In this document: piece after piece, positions 1 to 8,794 of the stretch
How positions within the stretch are numbered: position 1 is the first letter of the stretch
Layout of the letters: every line of letters begins with the position of its first letter
Translations under genes and position numbers: made by a program
The notes under the pieces: generated by a model
Seen by the model: only the letters and a program-made list of their open reading frames with translations
The model's database searches: none
What the model was told of the DNA's origin: nothing
Source of the DNA: Gammaproteobacteria bacterium
Lineage (GTDB): Bacteria; Pseudomonadota; Gammaproteobacteria; SZUA-152
Direction of reading: 5' to 3'
Assembly: GCA_021647505.1 (NCBI GenBank)
Contig: JAKIUN010000007.1
Span: forward strand, 1 to 64,000
DNA: 64,000 nt

Positions 1-386
1 GAAGTTGTGGGTTTTTCATGTGGCGCATCGGGTAAATCCTCGAAGTTTTATGAAGAAAACTGAAAAAAAGCGGTTTTTTGCAGGTTTTCAGTGGAAGGCC
101 TGCTTTATTATAGCTTTCTTCGCGCCATGAATGGAGTGGTTTTTTATATTAAATCATGAGGTTGGATAGTTTTCGGGCGGGCACTAGTTTATAAAAACCT
201 ATTCTTGGTGGGTGAGTTGACGGGGTACGGAGCGGATCCTCGGGTCGCGATGTCAAGGTGGGGAAACCATCGTGGCCTGAGGATCCGCTCCCGTGTTCAG
301 CGCCATAAAACTATTTCGCCGCACAATGAAAGCAGGTACCTGCGGCGAGCAGCGGGGAATCCAATCCGGAGAGATAAAAGTGTCCT
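1..386. other. Intergenic stretch with no supported gene
   Basis: No reading frame here looks like a protein. The first 100 bases are A/T-rich and hold an 8-bp inverted repeat (59-66 with 85-92) around a T-run, which could be the tail of a terminator for a gene to the left. A palindromic repeat lies at 226-295. The DsrC-like gene ends just after it. Confidence 0.5.
226..295. repeat. Palindromic intergenic repeat, family C
   Basis: The left arm (GGAGCGGATCCTCGGG and following) is answered by CCTGAGGATCCGCTCC on the right, with CGCGATG/CATCG further in. It shares the layout of the elements at 17436-17509 and 35006-35084 (core GCGGCCTGAGG...CCGCT), so it is a dispersed hairpin repeat and not a gene-specific structure. 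Confidence 0.6.
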
Positions 387-1121
387 TTAGTCGTCGATGC
401 ACCCCTGCGGTACTGGCAGGCCAGCGATGCGGGAGCCCTGGCGGGAGGGGCCGCCAGGGAACAGGCGGTAGAGGGCGTCGCGGTCGCTGATCTCGTTGCC
501 CAGTTCTTCACGCATGTGCTTCATTAGTATCTTTACCATCGGTGTGATGCCGTATTGGAAATAGAACTTGCGCAGGTAGCGCAGCACGACCCAATGTGCA
601 CCTGTCAGTTCGATGCCTTCCTTTTTGGCCAGCTGTTCGGCCAGTTCCTCTTTCCACTCCTCGGGGTTGACCAGGTTGCCACTGGGGTAGACCTTGATCT
701 GCCGATCTTGGAACTCGAAGCTGTCGCGGTAGTGTGGTGTGCTTGATGTTGTTTCGGTCTTTTTCACCTGATGGTTCTGTTCCAGCTCCGAGTCCAGCAT
801 GGGAACCGGGATGCCGGAGATCTTGCTACCCTGATACGTTACGCCACCGGGGAATAGGGTGTTGATGGCTTCATCGGTGGCGCGCTCAGGGCCGAATTTT
901 CTGGCAATTTCGCGTTTCAGTAGTTTGAGAATGGGCGGGATTGTGTAGGTGGCGTAATAGTCGCGCATTAGCTTGATGATGTCCCAATGGGCATCGGTCA
1001 ACACCAGTCCTTCGTCTTTTGCAATGGTCTGGGCGAGATCAGGGTTCCAGTCCGCGAGATTGGCCAGGCGGCCGTTGGCGGTGAGGCTGACAGGATTTCC
1101 GTTGACGACGAGCTGTCTCAT
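387..1121 (-). CDS. Tandem DsrC/TusE-like sulfur carrier fusion
   Basis: A 244-residue protein made of two DsrC/TusE/DsvC-family modules (about 1-110 and 132-244). DsrC and TusE carry sulfur on C-terminal cysteines for dissimilatory sulfur metabolism or tRNA thiolation. Module 2 ends LPVPQGC and keeps one cysteine, C241, matching the family CysA. The CysB site eleven residues before it is S230. Module 1 has S99 and D110 at the equivalent sites, so it has no redox cysteine. C241 is followed by three residues instead of being penultimate. The start at 1121 is chosen because AGGAGGAGA lies just upstream; the frame stays open for 24 more codons without a ribosome site. The single cysteine resembles TusE or regulatory DsrC-like proteins more than true DsrC. 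No dsrAB or tus genes are in the window, so the role is open. Confidence 0.85.
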   Translation of the reverse strand: MRQLVVNGNPVSLTANGRLANLADWNPDLAQTIAKDEGLVLTDAHWDIIKLMRDYYATYTIPPILKLLKREIARKFGPERATDEAINTLFPGGVTYQGSKISGIPVPMLDSELEQNHQVKKTETTSSTPHYRDSFEFQDRQIKVYPSGNLVNPEEWKEELAEQLAKKEGIELTGAHWVVLRYLRKFYFQYGITPMVKILMKHMREELGNEISDRDALYRLFPGGPSRQGSRIAGLPVPQGCIDD

Positions 1122-1205
1122 GGGCTTCTCTCCTCCTAATCGAGTGGTGCTTTTTTTCGGATATGTTTCATTATAGGGGAGATTTTCGTTCACAGACGTA
1201 GTCTT

Positions 1206-2096
1206 TCATGTTTGGGCGCCATCTTTGTCACGGCTGGCCTGTAACTGCCGCAGCATGGCGCGGGCGGCATTGGAGAGGGTGCGCTGGTGATGATGCACCA
1301 CGCCCAGCTGGCGGGTGAGGAGGATGCCGGGGACGTCGAGGGCTTGCAGGTCGTTGCTGAGCATGGCCTGTGGTAGCACGGACCAGCCCAGCCCCACGCT
1401 GACCAGCATTTTGATGGTTTCGAGATAATTGGTGGTCATGCTGACGCGCAGGCCGCCGACTTCAGCGCCGATGGCCTGTTCCAGCAGGGCGCGGGTATAG
1501 GTGCCGTGGGCGGGTAGGATGGCGGCATGGGCTGACAGTTGGGAGGGTTGGATGTGCCGCTGCCGGGCCAGGGGATGCTCCCTGCCGGCGACGATGCGCA
1601 GGGGGTCGATCCAGATGCGTTCGCTGTCGAGATCGGCCAGCGGCACCAGGGGCAGGGTGACGATGCCCAGCTCCAGCTGACCGGTTTGCACTGCGCGGCA
1701 GGCGGCCTCGGAATCCATGAAGCGCAGATCCAGTTCTACTGCGGGCCAAGCCTTGGTGTAGGCACGTAGAACCGGAGGCAAGCGGTGCAGACCGATGTGG
1801 TGGCTGGTGCCGATGCTCAGTCGGCCGTTCACCTCACCACTGAGGTTGGCGATCAGGCGCAGGCTGTCGTCGATTTCGGTCAGGATGTCGCGGGCGCGCG
1901 GCAGCAGCATGCGCCCGGCCTCGGTGAGGCTGATGCGGCGGCCGATGCGATCAAACAGGCGCGTGCCCAGTTCTGTCTCCAGTGTCGAGATACGTTTGCT
2001 CACCGCTGATTGGGTGAGATAGAGGTGCTCGGCGGCGAGGGAGAAGGATGCCAGCTCGGCGGCGGTGATGAAGGTCTTGAGGTTGGTGGTGTCCAT
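1206..2096 (-). CDS. LysR-family transcriptional regulator
   Basis: A 296-residue protein of normal LysR length. Residues 5-64 form the winged helix-turn-helix (AAEHLYLTQSAVSKRISTLE, then LGTRLFDR and LTEAG). Residues about 90-290 are the periplasmic-binding-protein-like effector domain (LSIGTSHHIGLHRLPPVL opens it). Its inducer cannot be read from the sequence. In some gammaproteobacteria a LysR gene sits beside leuC, and here leuC is the next plus-strand gene, but two lipoprotein genes lie between, so a link to leucine synthesis is only a guess. An inverted repeat 16 bases above the start is a likely operator. Confidence 0.88.
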   Translation of the reverse strand: MDTTNLKTFITAAELASFSLAAEHLYLTQSAVSKRISTLETELGTRLFDRIGRRISLTEAGRMLLPRARDILTEIDDSLRLIANLSGEVNGRLSIGTSHHIGLHRLPPVLRAYTKAWPAVELDLRFMDSEAACRAVQTGQLELGIVTLPLVPLADLDSERIWIDPLRIVAGREHPLARQRHIQPSQLSAHAAILPAHGTYTRALLEQAIGAEVGGLRVSMTTNYLETIKMLVSVGLGWSVLPQAMLSNDLQALDVPGILLTRQLGVVHHHQRTLSNAARAMLRQLQASRDKDGAQT

Positions 2097-2111
2097 GGCC
2101 GAACTCTATCT

Positions 2112-2133
2112 AATTCCATTTGGGAATGGAATT
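2112..2133. promoter_or_regulatory. Inverted repeat upstream of the LysR gene, probable operator
   Basis: AATTCCATT, four bases (TGGG), then AATGGAATT: perfect 9-bp arms 16 bases upstream of the LysR start codon. LysR proteins usually bind dyads near their own promoters, so this is a candidate autoregulatory site. Binding is inferred. Confidence 0.5.
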
Positions 2134-2287
2134 CATGATATCTAAGCAGTAATATCAACAGCGGCCTGGACAGGAATTCACGCATAACTGGACAACTAGA
2201 GGTTTTTCTGGGAAAACGTTATACGAGCTCCTTGTCATCACAAACTTTGGCAGGGATAGGAATCAGGAAAGGGCTGTATGCCGCAGT

Positions 2288-2983
2288 TTATCCGCTAATC
2301 TTTCCCATTGCCTCAGTATCAATCTGGGAGAAGGCTTTTTTAACCGCATCCATTTCAAGGTTTTCACTGCATAGAAACACTATAAAGCGATCCCCTGAAA
2401 CAAAGTTCAAACAGTTTTTGGTGCCGCCATTATTGGTTTTTTCCGTTTTCTCTAAAACAGTATGTCCTTGTAGCGAGATTTCCTTCGTATAATGGCCGTC
2501 GTCCTCTGTTGTCTGCCCGCCAACCGCGCGGAGCATGGTATGGGAGGTGTATAATAGGCCTAGGGTAGCGCTTCCCATCTCGCCAGCCCCATCCTGTATG
2601 CTCAGGCTCAACGAGCTTGTGTCGTTATTAAGCTCTTCATTGCTCCCATCACCGTACAGAGCCGTTACCATACTCCATTGAAGATCCGTTAACACTTCAG
2701 TATCATCAGTTACCTCGTATTGAGGCATGTCCAGAAGTGTCTCGGGCAACAGGGTTTTCAGCGTACTGAAATCCAGTGGTGTCATTTTTTCCAGTACGTC
2801 TACTTTCTCCATTTTATTTTCAAGGTCAGGGGCTTCGTCACTGAAGGATTTTATCGCAGAGAGTGTGTCGAATAACCCTGGTTCATCATCCTTGTCGCTA
2901 CTGCAACCGACCACCAAAAACAAGGCTATTAAAAACAATGCCATGTGTTTGTAATCTCGGGAGTTGTAAAATAAAGTAGCCAT
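2288..2983 (-). CDS. Small predicted lipoprotein, unknown function
   Basis: About 231 residues. A short hydrophobic N-terminus ends in LFLVVGC-SS, a lipobox, so the mature protein should be anchored by the cysteine near residue 27. The rest is acidic, with Asp/Glu-rich segments, and I recognise no domain. Two later cysteines (KNCLNF and VFLCSE) could form a disulfide. The ATG at 2983 is preferred over the adjoining upstream TTG because GAGGTG lies at a good distance. It lies 85 bases after the large lipoprotein gene on the same strand, so the two may be co-transcribed. Confidence 0.7.
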   Translation of the reverse strand: MATLFYNSRDYKHMALFLIALFLVVGCSSDKDDEPGLFDTLSAIKSFSDEAPDLENKMEKVDVLEKMTPLDFSTLKTLLPETLLDMPQYEVTDDTEVLTDLQWSMVTALYGDGSNEELNNDTSSLSLSIQDGAGEMGSATLGLLYTSHTMLRAVGGQTTEDDGHYTKEISLQGHTVLEKTEKTNNGGTKNCLNFVSGDRFIVFLCSENLEMDAVKKAFSQIDTEAMGKISG

Positions 2984-3068
2984 CAATCACCTCTGTTTTT
3001 TCCATAATTATAATCATCAGCTGAAGGCGGTCGCAGGGATCGCCTTCAGCTGACATGACACTCGGCAA

Positions 3069-6000
3069 CTAGCGACGACGCAAGTGCCCCAAGCTTTTAA
3101 TCGGCAGATCAAACCCTTCTTGCAATGGTTTTCTCGCCTTTGCCTTAAGCGCAACGCTGGCGATACCCACTACGCCTACCCCGACTCCAGCCAGTCCACG
3201 TACACCACAATTATATTGAGATGCATCAGATGTTGATCCACCAGAGATGAAAAGTTGCCATAGCTGATCCATGCCATCGACCGTATCCAGATCGCAAACA
3301 TTGACAAAGATTTCCTCTGCGCCAGGCATAATATTTGCGGTATCAAACCAGTTACTGGCGGGTGCCGGCAAATCCATAACCTGCCAACTGGAGGTATCTT
3401 CGGACATCAATACCGTCCATTGGCTAAAATCTTCACCCGTCGTCAGAGTCAACGACACACTATCGTGCGGGGCACTGCCTGTTATCCCCCAGTTGAGGGT
3501 GCGGGTTGCTTCTGCGTAGTCAAAATTGTCAATACTGACATCGGGCATCGTCACCACGATGGACTGTGGCAGCGTGTTATAACGTACGTGACTTAACAAC
3601 CCCGTGCTCTCCATGGTGCCAGAACCCGCTAAAACCCAGTAGCTTTCCACCGGAAATTCATTGGCAATAGGCATTACCCCGGATGCCGCTCCCGCTAACC
3701 CACCGACGACCGGAGAAAGAATATTCGACAAGGTATACCGTTGCCCACCACGCTCACCAAAAATGAACAAAGCATTCACATTCAATGTTGTCGGGCTGGT
3801 TATCCAGCCCAGGTTCAGAGGGCTTCGCGTAAGCGAAATATCATAACTTGCTCCATCCTCCACGGTTTGATCCAACAGGAAGCCATAACCAACTAGGTTC
3901 GGAGGGGAAGAGAGGCTCGCATCAGAATAAGCCAGGATCAGCATACTTAGAAGACCATCATCCTGTAAATAAGCTGGGTTTACCGGGAAGTTGTCCAGCA
4001 GGCTATTAATAGCTGTCGAATAAGGCAGTAAGTCGCCCATAGGTTCGAGTGATATAGAAGCTGTATTATCAGGGACATTGCTCAGATCAATATTCACAGG
4101 GGTATGGCCATTAGAAGGGGACGGGTCAGCATCATCGACCAGGTAATAGACAATATTCTCCGCCACCAAAACGTCAATAAAAGTATCGACATTACGAATC
4201 CCTTCGAAAACCTCTTCATAGACAACAGTAATGGTGGCGCGGTCGCGGCCAATATCGCCAAAGTCCACCACGCCATCGGCATTACTGATTCTGGTCTGTG
4301 CAATGGTGCGATTGTCCGTGTTGTACAGGGCAACCGTTATGTCTTGCACAGGCTGATCACTGCTCAGGTTATCTTTTATTACAAAGCTCAGACGACTGCC
4401 AACTTGGGCCTCTTCACTATAAACAAGGGATGCCGTCTGGCTGGTTTGCCCACCGTTAGCATTCGTTATGGTAACGGTCGTCTGTGCCGTACCCGAGCCT
4501 GTGGCAGGTGCTGTCCACACCACCGAGATGCCCGCTGTCTGGTTTAGATTGCCTGCCGTGGTGTCCCATGCATAAGTCAGGGCATTGCCGTCAGGGTCTG
4601 TGGCCGTTACACCCAGAGTTACAGTCTGGCCACTGGTTACGATTCCATTCGGCATACGGGTGAATTCTGTTATCACCGGTATCCGGTTGGGCACGACGAA
4701 ATCTACAATGACAGGCGTATTGGCATCGGCTACTGTCACACTCTGACTGAGCAGGCCAACAGCAAACAGTGAGACAGGAACCTCCAACGGTACATTTATG
4801 CTGTACTGCCCTGCGGCATTGGTGATTACCGTTGGCCCAAAGTCACTGAAAATAGTGAAATCTACTATTGGGCTACCGGAGCCTTCTTGGGTTACAGTGC
4901 CTTTAATAATGCCATCTAAACGTTGCTCAATGGTATTCGCCAGATCCACACATTGACCGGTATTTCTAATCGTGCTGCCTTGCGTGGTTGGTGTGAAAAT
5001 TTCGTTGCTGCCCACATTACCTTCGAGGGCGCTGGTAACATCATAAATAAACTTGACGCTGCCGCTTTCGGCATACAGTTTGACACGTTCGGCTACAGCA
5101 GTTGTACTGCGTTTGACGGTCACACAAGCCCGGCCATTCATATCCGTGCGTGCCGGACTTGACCTGCCATTGTAAGTAACCCCCTCGGCAATCAGCAGAG
5201 AACCCGCCGCCGGTGCATTATTTTCATCCTGAACCGTCACACAGAGACAGGCATGTTCATCCATTGGTACGTCTACGTTCCACCAGGAAAAGTGGGTGAC
5301 TTTGGCTCGGGCGTAAAGCACACCATCATTGTTCGGATCGATTACCTGCGCATCGTCCATCTGCGGAGTTGCAGGCTCGGCATCTTCCCGTACCCAGGTG
5401 GCCGTGGTTTCATCATAAGACCACCAGGGAACCGTATCACCCGTTGAATACTGACTTTGCAGGGTATCCGGCAAGCGCACAGTCACTGTGGCGGGTTCGC
5501 TGAGTTGTGTCAGCTCCGTGCCATTGGCATCGGTAACCGTGATTTCGGTAAAGACAACGCTTTCCAGTGGTGTATCAACCTCGCCTCCCAGAGTACTGGC
5601 TGCCATATAGTCACCGGGAAAGGTGGGTCGCCCCGCTTCAGTGGTTGGATCTCCCACGGCCACTTCGACCGTCACATTACCGCTGCTTGCTAGGCTACCG
5701 GCGGGAAAACTTATCTCAGCCAGCGAAGGGCCTGTGACATTATCGGGGTCGGCGATAATCAGATTATTGCTTTGCGCAGCATCTATCGATTCATTGTGAT
5801 GATATTGCAACAGGCTGGCAGCAACTGCATACGTTTCGCCATCAGCGACCGGCAACGAACGCTGAAACGTGGCATAGCCGTCTTTTTCGTAAGTCAGGAC
5901 AATGGAGCCGCTGGCGGGAACGGGAATATTGCTCAGCTCGTAAAAGCCGTTTGCATCTGTCGTCGCGGATTTGCTGCCGGAAGACACCTTAACGTCAACT

Positions 6001-6191
6001 AAGCCACCACTGCCGCTAACCACGCCAGCGACTGTCACCTGGCCTTGTGGGGTTACATCCCCGTCCTTGTTATTGTTGTTGCCGCCACATCCGCTCACAA
6101 CAATACTTAACAAACCCAGAAAAATGATCGGAGCCAATGAACGACTGAAAAACAATTCTCTTATTATCTTCATCTTTGCAAAGCTTCCCAT
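3069..6191 (-). CDS. Large multidomain surface lipoprotein
   Basis: A 1040-residue protein with a lipoprotein signal (LLSIVVSGC-GG, cysteine near residue 35) followed by an Asn-rich linker. Residues about 50-110 resemble a carboxypeptidase-regulatory-like beta-sandwich (TTDANGFYELSNIPVPASG), and the pattern recurs near 440-500 (GTVTQEGSGSPIVDF, ITNAAGQYSINV). Residues about 510-600 look like an Ig/PKD-type domain (VTLGVTATDPDGNALTYAW). A segment near 160-310 ending KVTHFSWWNVD resembles modules of other large surface proteins. A hydrophobic Gly/Val/Ala stretch near the C-terminus is followed by basic residues. The start is supported by GGGAGA six bases upstream. The fold suggests adhesion or binding to the cell envelope; no catalytic motif is visible. 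Confidence 0.75.
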   Translation of the reverse strand: MGSFAKMKIIRELFFSRSLAPIIFLGLLSIVVSGCGGNNNNKDGDVTPQGQVTVAGVVSGSGGLVDVKVSSGSKSATTDANGFYELSNIPVPASGSIVLTYEKDGYATFQRSLPVADGETYAVAASLLQYHHNESIDAAQSNNLIIADPDNVTGPSLAEISFPAGSLASSGNVTVEVAVGDPTTEAGRPTFPGDYMAASTLGGEVDTPLESVVFTEITVTDANGTELTQLSEPATVTVRLPDTLQSQYSTGDTVPWWSYDETTATWVREDAEPATPQMDDAQVIDPNNDGVLYARAKVTHFSWWNVDVPMDEHACLCVTVQDENNAPAAGSLLIAEGVTYNGRSSPARTDMNGRACVTVKRSTTAVAERVKLYAESGSVKFIYDVTSALEGNVGSNEIFTPTTQGSTIRNTGQCVDLANTIEQRLDGIIKGTVTQEGSGSPIVDFTIFSDFGPTVITNAAGQYSINVPLEVPVSLFAVGLLSQSVTVADANTPVIVDFVVPNRIPVITEFTRMPNGIVTSGQTVTLGVTATDPDGNALTYAWDTTAGNLNQTAGISVVWTAPATGSGTAQTTVTITNANGGQTSQTASLVYSEEAQVGSRLSFVIKDNLSSDQPVQDITVALYNTDNRTIAQTRISNADGVVDFGDIGRDRATITVVYEEVFEGIRNVDTFIDVLVAENIVYYLVDDADPSPSNGHTPVNIDLSNVPDNTASISLEPMGDLLPYSTAINSLLDNFPVNPAYLQDDGLLSMLILAYSDASLSSPPNLVGYGFLLDQTVEDGASYDISLTRSPLNLGWITSPTTLNVNALFIFGERGGQRYTLSNILSPVVGGLAGAASGVMPIANEFPVESYWVLAGSGTMESTGLLSHVRYNTLPQSIVVTMPDVSIDNFDYAEATRTLNWGITGSAPHDSVSLTLTTGEDFSQWTVLMSEDTSSWQVMDLPAPASNWFDTANIMPGAEEIFVNVCDLDTVDGMDQLWQLFISGGSTSDASQYNCGVRGLAGVGVGVVGIASVALKAKARKPLQEGFDLPIKSLGHLRRR

Positions 6192-6251
6192 TTTTAATCT
6201 CCCACTAAAAACCTCTCAGGCACGAAAGGAGTCATCCCCGCATGGCGGCAC

Positions 6252-6279
6252 ATAAAATTGGGCCATGGCCCAATTTTAT
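6252..6279. repeat. Perfect 28-bp palindrome
   Basis: ATAAAATTGGGCCA reads into its exact reverse complement with no loop, 60 bases upstream of the large lipoprotein start. A loopless 14+14 dyad suits a dimeric DNA-binding protein better than a terminator, although it could fold as a hairpin in RNA. Confidence 0.8.
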
Positions 6280-6439
6280 AACGCATATTAACACACAGGT
6301 GAGATGGTCTTGTAACGTTAAAGTTTTGGTAATATACACAAGTTACATAAATTGCCTGGTGTTTGGAAAATGGACGAATGACAAACTCAGCTGTCGCAAT
6401 ACGCATGAAAAATACTTATTATTAGCAAGGGTTAATGCA

Positions 6440-6470
6440 TTGCATTATTTATGACAAGGTGCGCTAGAAT
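6440..6470 (+). promoter_or_regulatory. Possible promoter of the leu leader and operon
   Basis: TTGCAT (6440-6445) and TAGAAT (6465-6470) resemble -35 and -10 boxes but are 19 bases apart, longer than ideal. The position, 36 bases before the leader ORF, fits. It is a weak call made from position and motif only. Confidence 0.3.
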
Positions 6471-6505
6471 GCTTGCTTGATCCATTCCGGCAGGGAATAG
6501 ACTTC

Positions 6506-6604
6506 ATGATAAAGATGAATTGTTATGATTCCATGCTTGACCTACTATCGGCCCATCGTCATGGCCGTGGGGCGGGCCTTCCGCCTCGTCACCATGGCCG
6601 GTAA
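6506..6604 (+). CDS. Probable leu operon leader peptide (32 aa)
   Basis: A 32-codon frame starts MIKMNCYDSMLDLLSAHRHG and ends PPRHHGR, 30 bases before leuC. Its Leu codons at positions 11, 13 and 14 are CTT, CTA, CTA. CTA is scarce in the GC-rich genes nearby, and E. coli leuL uses rare CUA codons in the same way. The second half of the ORF overlaps a 16-bp hairpin (6560-6596), so ribosome stalling at the Leu codons could change RNA folding. AGGGA lies about nine bases upstream of the ATG. I infer translational attenuation. No U-run follows the hairpin, so the mechanism is not textbook intrinsic termination. Confidence 0.5.
   Translation: MIKMNCYDSMLDLLSAHRHGRGAGLPPRHHGR
6560..6596 (+). promoter_or_regulatory. 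Hairpin overlapping the leu leader ORF
   Basis: CATGG...GTGGGGCGG pairs with CCGCCTCGTCACCATG around the loop GCCTT, giving 14 pairs (3 G-U) and two mismatches. It overlaps the 3' half of the leader frame and lies 38 bases before the leuC start. It is placed to control leuC expression or to pause transcription. Confidence 0.5.
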
Positions 6605-6634
6605 GCAAGAAACACCTGAATCGAGGATGGCGTC

Positions 6635-8047
6635 ATGGCTGGCAAGACCCTGTACGACAAATTGTGGGAACAGCACGTGGTGCGCACCCAGGACGATGGC
6701 ACCTGCCTCCTTTATATAGACCGGCAGTTGATCCACGAGGTGACTTCGCCGCAGGCCTTCGAGGGGCTGCGGCTGGCAGGGCGCAAGCCATGGCGGCCGG
6801 CGGCCAATCTGGCCACGCCGGATCACAACGTGCCCACGACTGACCGCAGCGGGGGAGTGGCAGGCATCAGCGACCCGGTGTCACGCCTGCAGGTGGAGAC
6901 GTTGGATCAGAACTGCGCGGAATTCGCTATTCCTGAATTCCATATGGACGATCCACGTCAGGGCATCGTGCATGTGGTGGGGCCGGAGGAAGGCGTGATC
7001 CTGCCGGGCATGACCGTGGTTTGCGGCGATTCCCATACCTCGACCCACGGTGCCCTCGGCGCACTGGCGCATGGCATAGGCACTTCTGAGGTGGAGCATG
7101 TGCTCGCCACCCAGTGCCTGATCCAGAGCAAGTCGAAGAACATGCGTGTGGTGATCGAAGGTCAGGCGGGCTCAGGTGTCACCGCCAAGGACATCGTGTT
7201 GGCCATCATCGGTGAGATTGGCACCGCGGGTGGCACCGGTTATGCCATCGAATTCGCTGGTCAGGCGATGCGTGATCTCTCCATCGAGGGCCGTATGACG
7301 GTGTGTAACATGGCCATCGAGGCGGGTGCGCGTGCCGGCATGGTGGCGGTAGATGAGAAGACCATCGACTATGTGCAGGGGCGGCCCTTCGCCCCCAGCG
7401 CCGAACACTGGGAGCAGGCGGTGGCTGCGTGGCGTAAGTTGACATCCGACAACGATGCCGAGTTTGATCACGAAGTGGTCATCGACGCCACGACTATTCA
7501 GCCACAAGTGACCTGGGGAACATCACCGGAAATGGTGGTTTCTGTTGCCGGCCACGTGCCTGATCCGACGCAGGAGAGTGATCCGGTGAAGGCCGAAGGA
7601 ATGACCCGCGCACTGGCCTACATGGGCCTGAAGGCCGGCACGCCCATCAGCGAGATCGTCGTGGACAAGGTGTTCATCGGTTCCTGTACCAACTCGCGTA
7701 TCGAGGATCTGCGTGCTGCTGCGGTAGTGGCCAAGGGGCGCAAGGTGGCGGGCAACGTCAAGCAGGCACTGGTCGTGCCCGGCTCCGGGTTGGTCAAGCG
7801 ACAGGCCGAGGACGAGGGCTTGCACGAAATCTTTATCGCCGCCGGCTTTGAGTGGCGCGAGCCCGGTTGTTCCATGTGCCTGGCCATGAATGCCGACCGC
7901 CTGGAGCCGGGTGAGCGTTGCGCCTCCACCTCGAACCGCAACTTCGAAGGCCGCCAGGGGCAGGCTGGACGCACCCACCTGGTGAGCCCGGCGATGGCGG
8001 CGGCGGCGGCGGTGACGGGGCGATTTGTGGATGTGCGGGAATTGTAA
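6635..8047 (+). CDS. leuC: 3-isopropylmalate dehydratase large subunit
   Basis: LeuC with LeuD isomerises 2-isopropylmalate to 3-isopropylmalate in leucine synthesis, using a 4Fe-4S cluster in the cytoplasm. The 470 residues match the family. The cluster ligands are C351 ([10 protein letters not shown]), C412 and C415 ([10 protein letters not shown]). The substrate motif [27 protein letters not shown] is present near 131-157. The ATG at 6635 begins the expected [11 protein letters not shown] and has GAGGA upstream. It is first in a leuC-leuD-leuB-asd-usg run and is probably governed by the leader peptide and hairpin just before it. Confidence 0.98.
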   Translation: MAGKTLYDKLWEQHVVRTQDDGTCLLYIDRQLIHEVTSPQAFEGLRLAGRKPWRPAANLATPDHNVPTTDRSGGVAGISDPVSRLQVETLDQNCAEFAIPEFHMDDPRQGIVHVVGPEEGVILPGMTVVCGDSHTSTHGALGALAHGIGTSEVEHVLATQCLIQSKSKNMRVVIEGQAGSGVTAKDIVLAIIGEIGTAGGTGYAIEFAGQAMRDLSIEGRMTVCNMAIEAGARAGMVAVDEKTIDYVQGRPFAPSAEHWEQAVAAWRKLTSDNDAEFDHEVVIDATTIQPQVTWGTSPEMVVSVAGHVPDPTQESDPVKAEGMTRALAYMGLKAGTPISEIVVDKVFIGSCTNSRIEDLRAAAVVAKGRKVAGNVKQALVVPGSGLVKRQAEDEGLHEIFIAAGFEWREPGCSMCLAMNADRLEPGERCASTSNRNFEGRQGQAGRTHLVSPAMAAAAAVTGRFVDVREL

Positions 8048-8052
8048 AAACC

Positions 8053-8130
8053 CAACGCAAAGGCACGGGGGCAAGGAATGCAAAGATCTTTTATAAACGT
8101 TTTTTTTGCGCTCTCTGCGCCTTTGCGCTG
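8053..8130. repeat. Palindromic intergenic repeat, family D
   Basis: CAACGCAAAGGCAC on the left is matched by GCGCCTTTGCGCTG on the right, around an A/T-rich centre with a T-run. It fills nearly all of the leuC-leuD gap. Relatives occur at 8795-8862 and, in a diverged form, at 36224-36294, with a fragment near 40030. Confidence 0.6.
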
Positions 8131-8149
8131 AAAACAAGGTAACAGAACA

Positions 8150-8788
8150 ATGGAAAAATTCGACAAGATGACGGGCATCGTGGCGCCCATGGATCGTGCC
8201 AATGTGGACACCGATGCCATCATCCCCAAGCAGTTCCTGAAGTCCATTAAGCGCAGCGGCTTCGGTTCCAACCTGTTCGACGAGTGGCGCTATCTCGATC
8301 ATGGCGAACCGGGCAGGGATAACAGCAAGCGACCGCTGAATCCGGATTTCGTGCTCAACCGGCCGCGCTATCAGGGGGCAAGCATCCTGCTGGCGCGGGA
8401 AAATTTCGGCTGCGGCTCCTCGCGCGAGCATGCGCCGTGGGCATTGCTTGACGATGGCTTTCGCGTCATCATCGCGCCGAGTTTCGCCGATATATTCTTC
8501 AATAATTGTTTTAAGAACAGCATCCTGCCCATTGTCCTTGATGAAGACACGGTGGATGGTCTGTTTAAGGCTATGGAGACCAGCGAAGGCTACCACTTGG
8601 ATGTGGATTTACAGGCGCAGGCTATCACCACGCCAGGCGGTGAGGTGATCCCCTTCGAGGTGGGTGAGTTCCGCAAGTATTGCCTGCTCAATGGCCTCGA
8701 TGATATCGGCCTGACCCTGCAATATGTGGATGAAATTCGTGCCTACGAAAAATGCTGTAAGCAGGAAGCGCCGTGGCTGTTTGCATGA
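8150..8788 (+). CDS. leuD: 3-isopropylmalate dehydratase small subunit
   Basis: The small swivelling subunit of isopropylmalate isomerase, partner of LeuC. The 212 residues match the family. Diagnostic stretches are [13 protein letters not shown] near the N-terminus, [14 protein letters not shown], and [27 protein letters not shown] lies seven bases before the ATG. It is 102 bases downstream of leuC, and the gap is occupied by a palindromic repeat. Confidence 0.98.
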   Translation: MEKFDKMTGIVAPMDRANVDTDAIIPKQFLKSIKRSGFGSNLFDEWRYLDHGEPGRDNSKRPLNPDFVLNRPRYQGASILLARENFGCGSSREHAPWALLDDGFRVIIAPSFADIFFNNCFKNSILPIVLDEDTVDGLFKAMETSEGYHLDVDLQAQAITTPGGEVIPFEVGEFRKYCLLNGLDDIGLTLQYVDEIRAYEKCCKQEAPWLFA

Positions 8789-8794
8789 TTTTTT

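Noticed and set aside
59-92. Complete terminator at the left edge
   Set aside because: The 8-bp arms are A/T-rich and the T-run lies inside the loop instead of after the stem; the upstream gene is not visible, so no claim is made.
1206-2096. LysR gene as the leucine operon activator
   Set aside because: It is not divergent and adjacent to leuC here; two unrelated genes lie between, and no shared binding site was found in the leu leader.
6560-6596. Leu leader hairpin as a classical intrinsic terminator
   Set aside because: There is no T-run after it; the next bases are GCCGGTAAGCAAG. I keep it as a regulatory hairpin only.
7523-8596. Long minus-strand frame opposite leuC and leuD
   Set aside because: It is antisense to two genes with full catalytic motifs, crosses both and their gap, and has low-complexity His/Arg-rich composition typical of shadow frames in GC-rich DNA.
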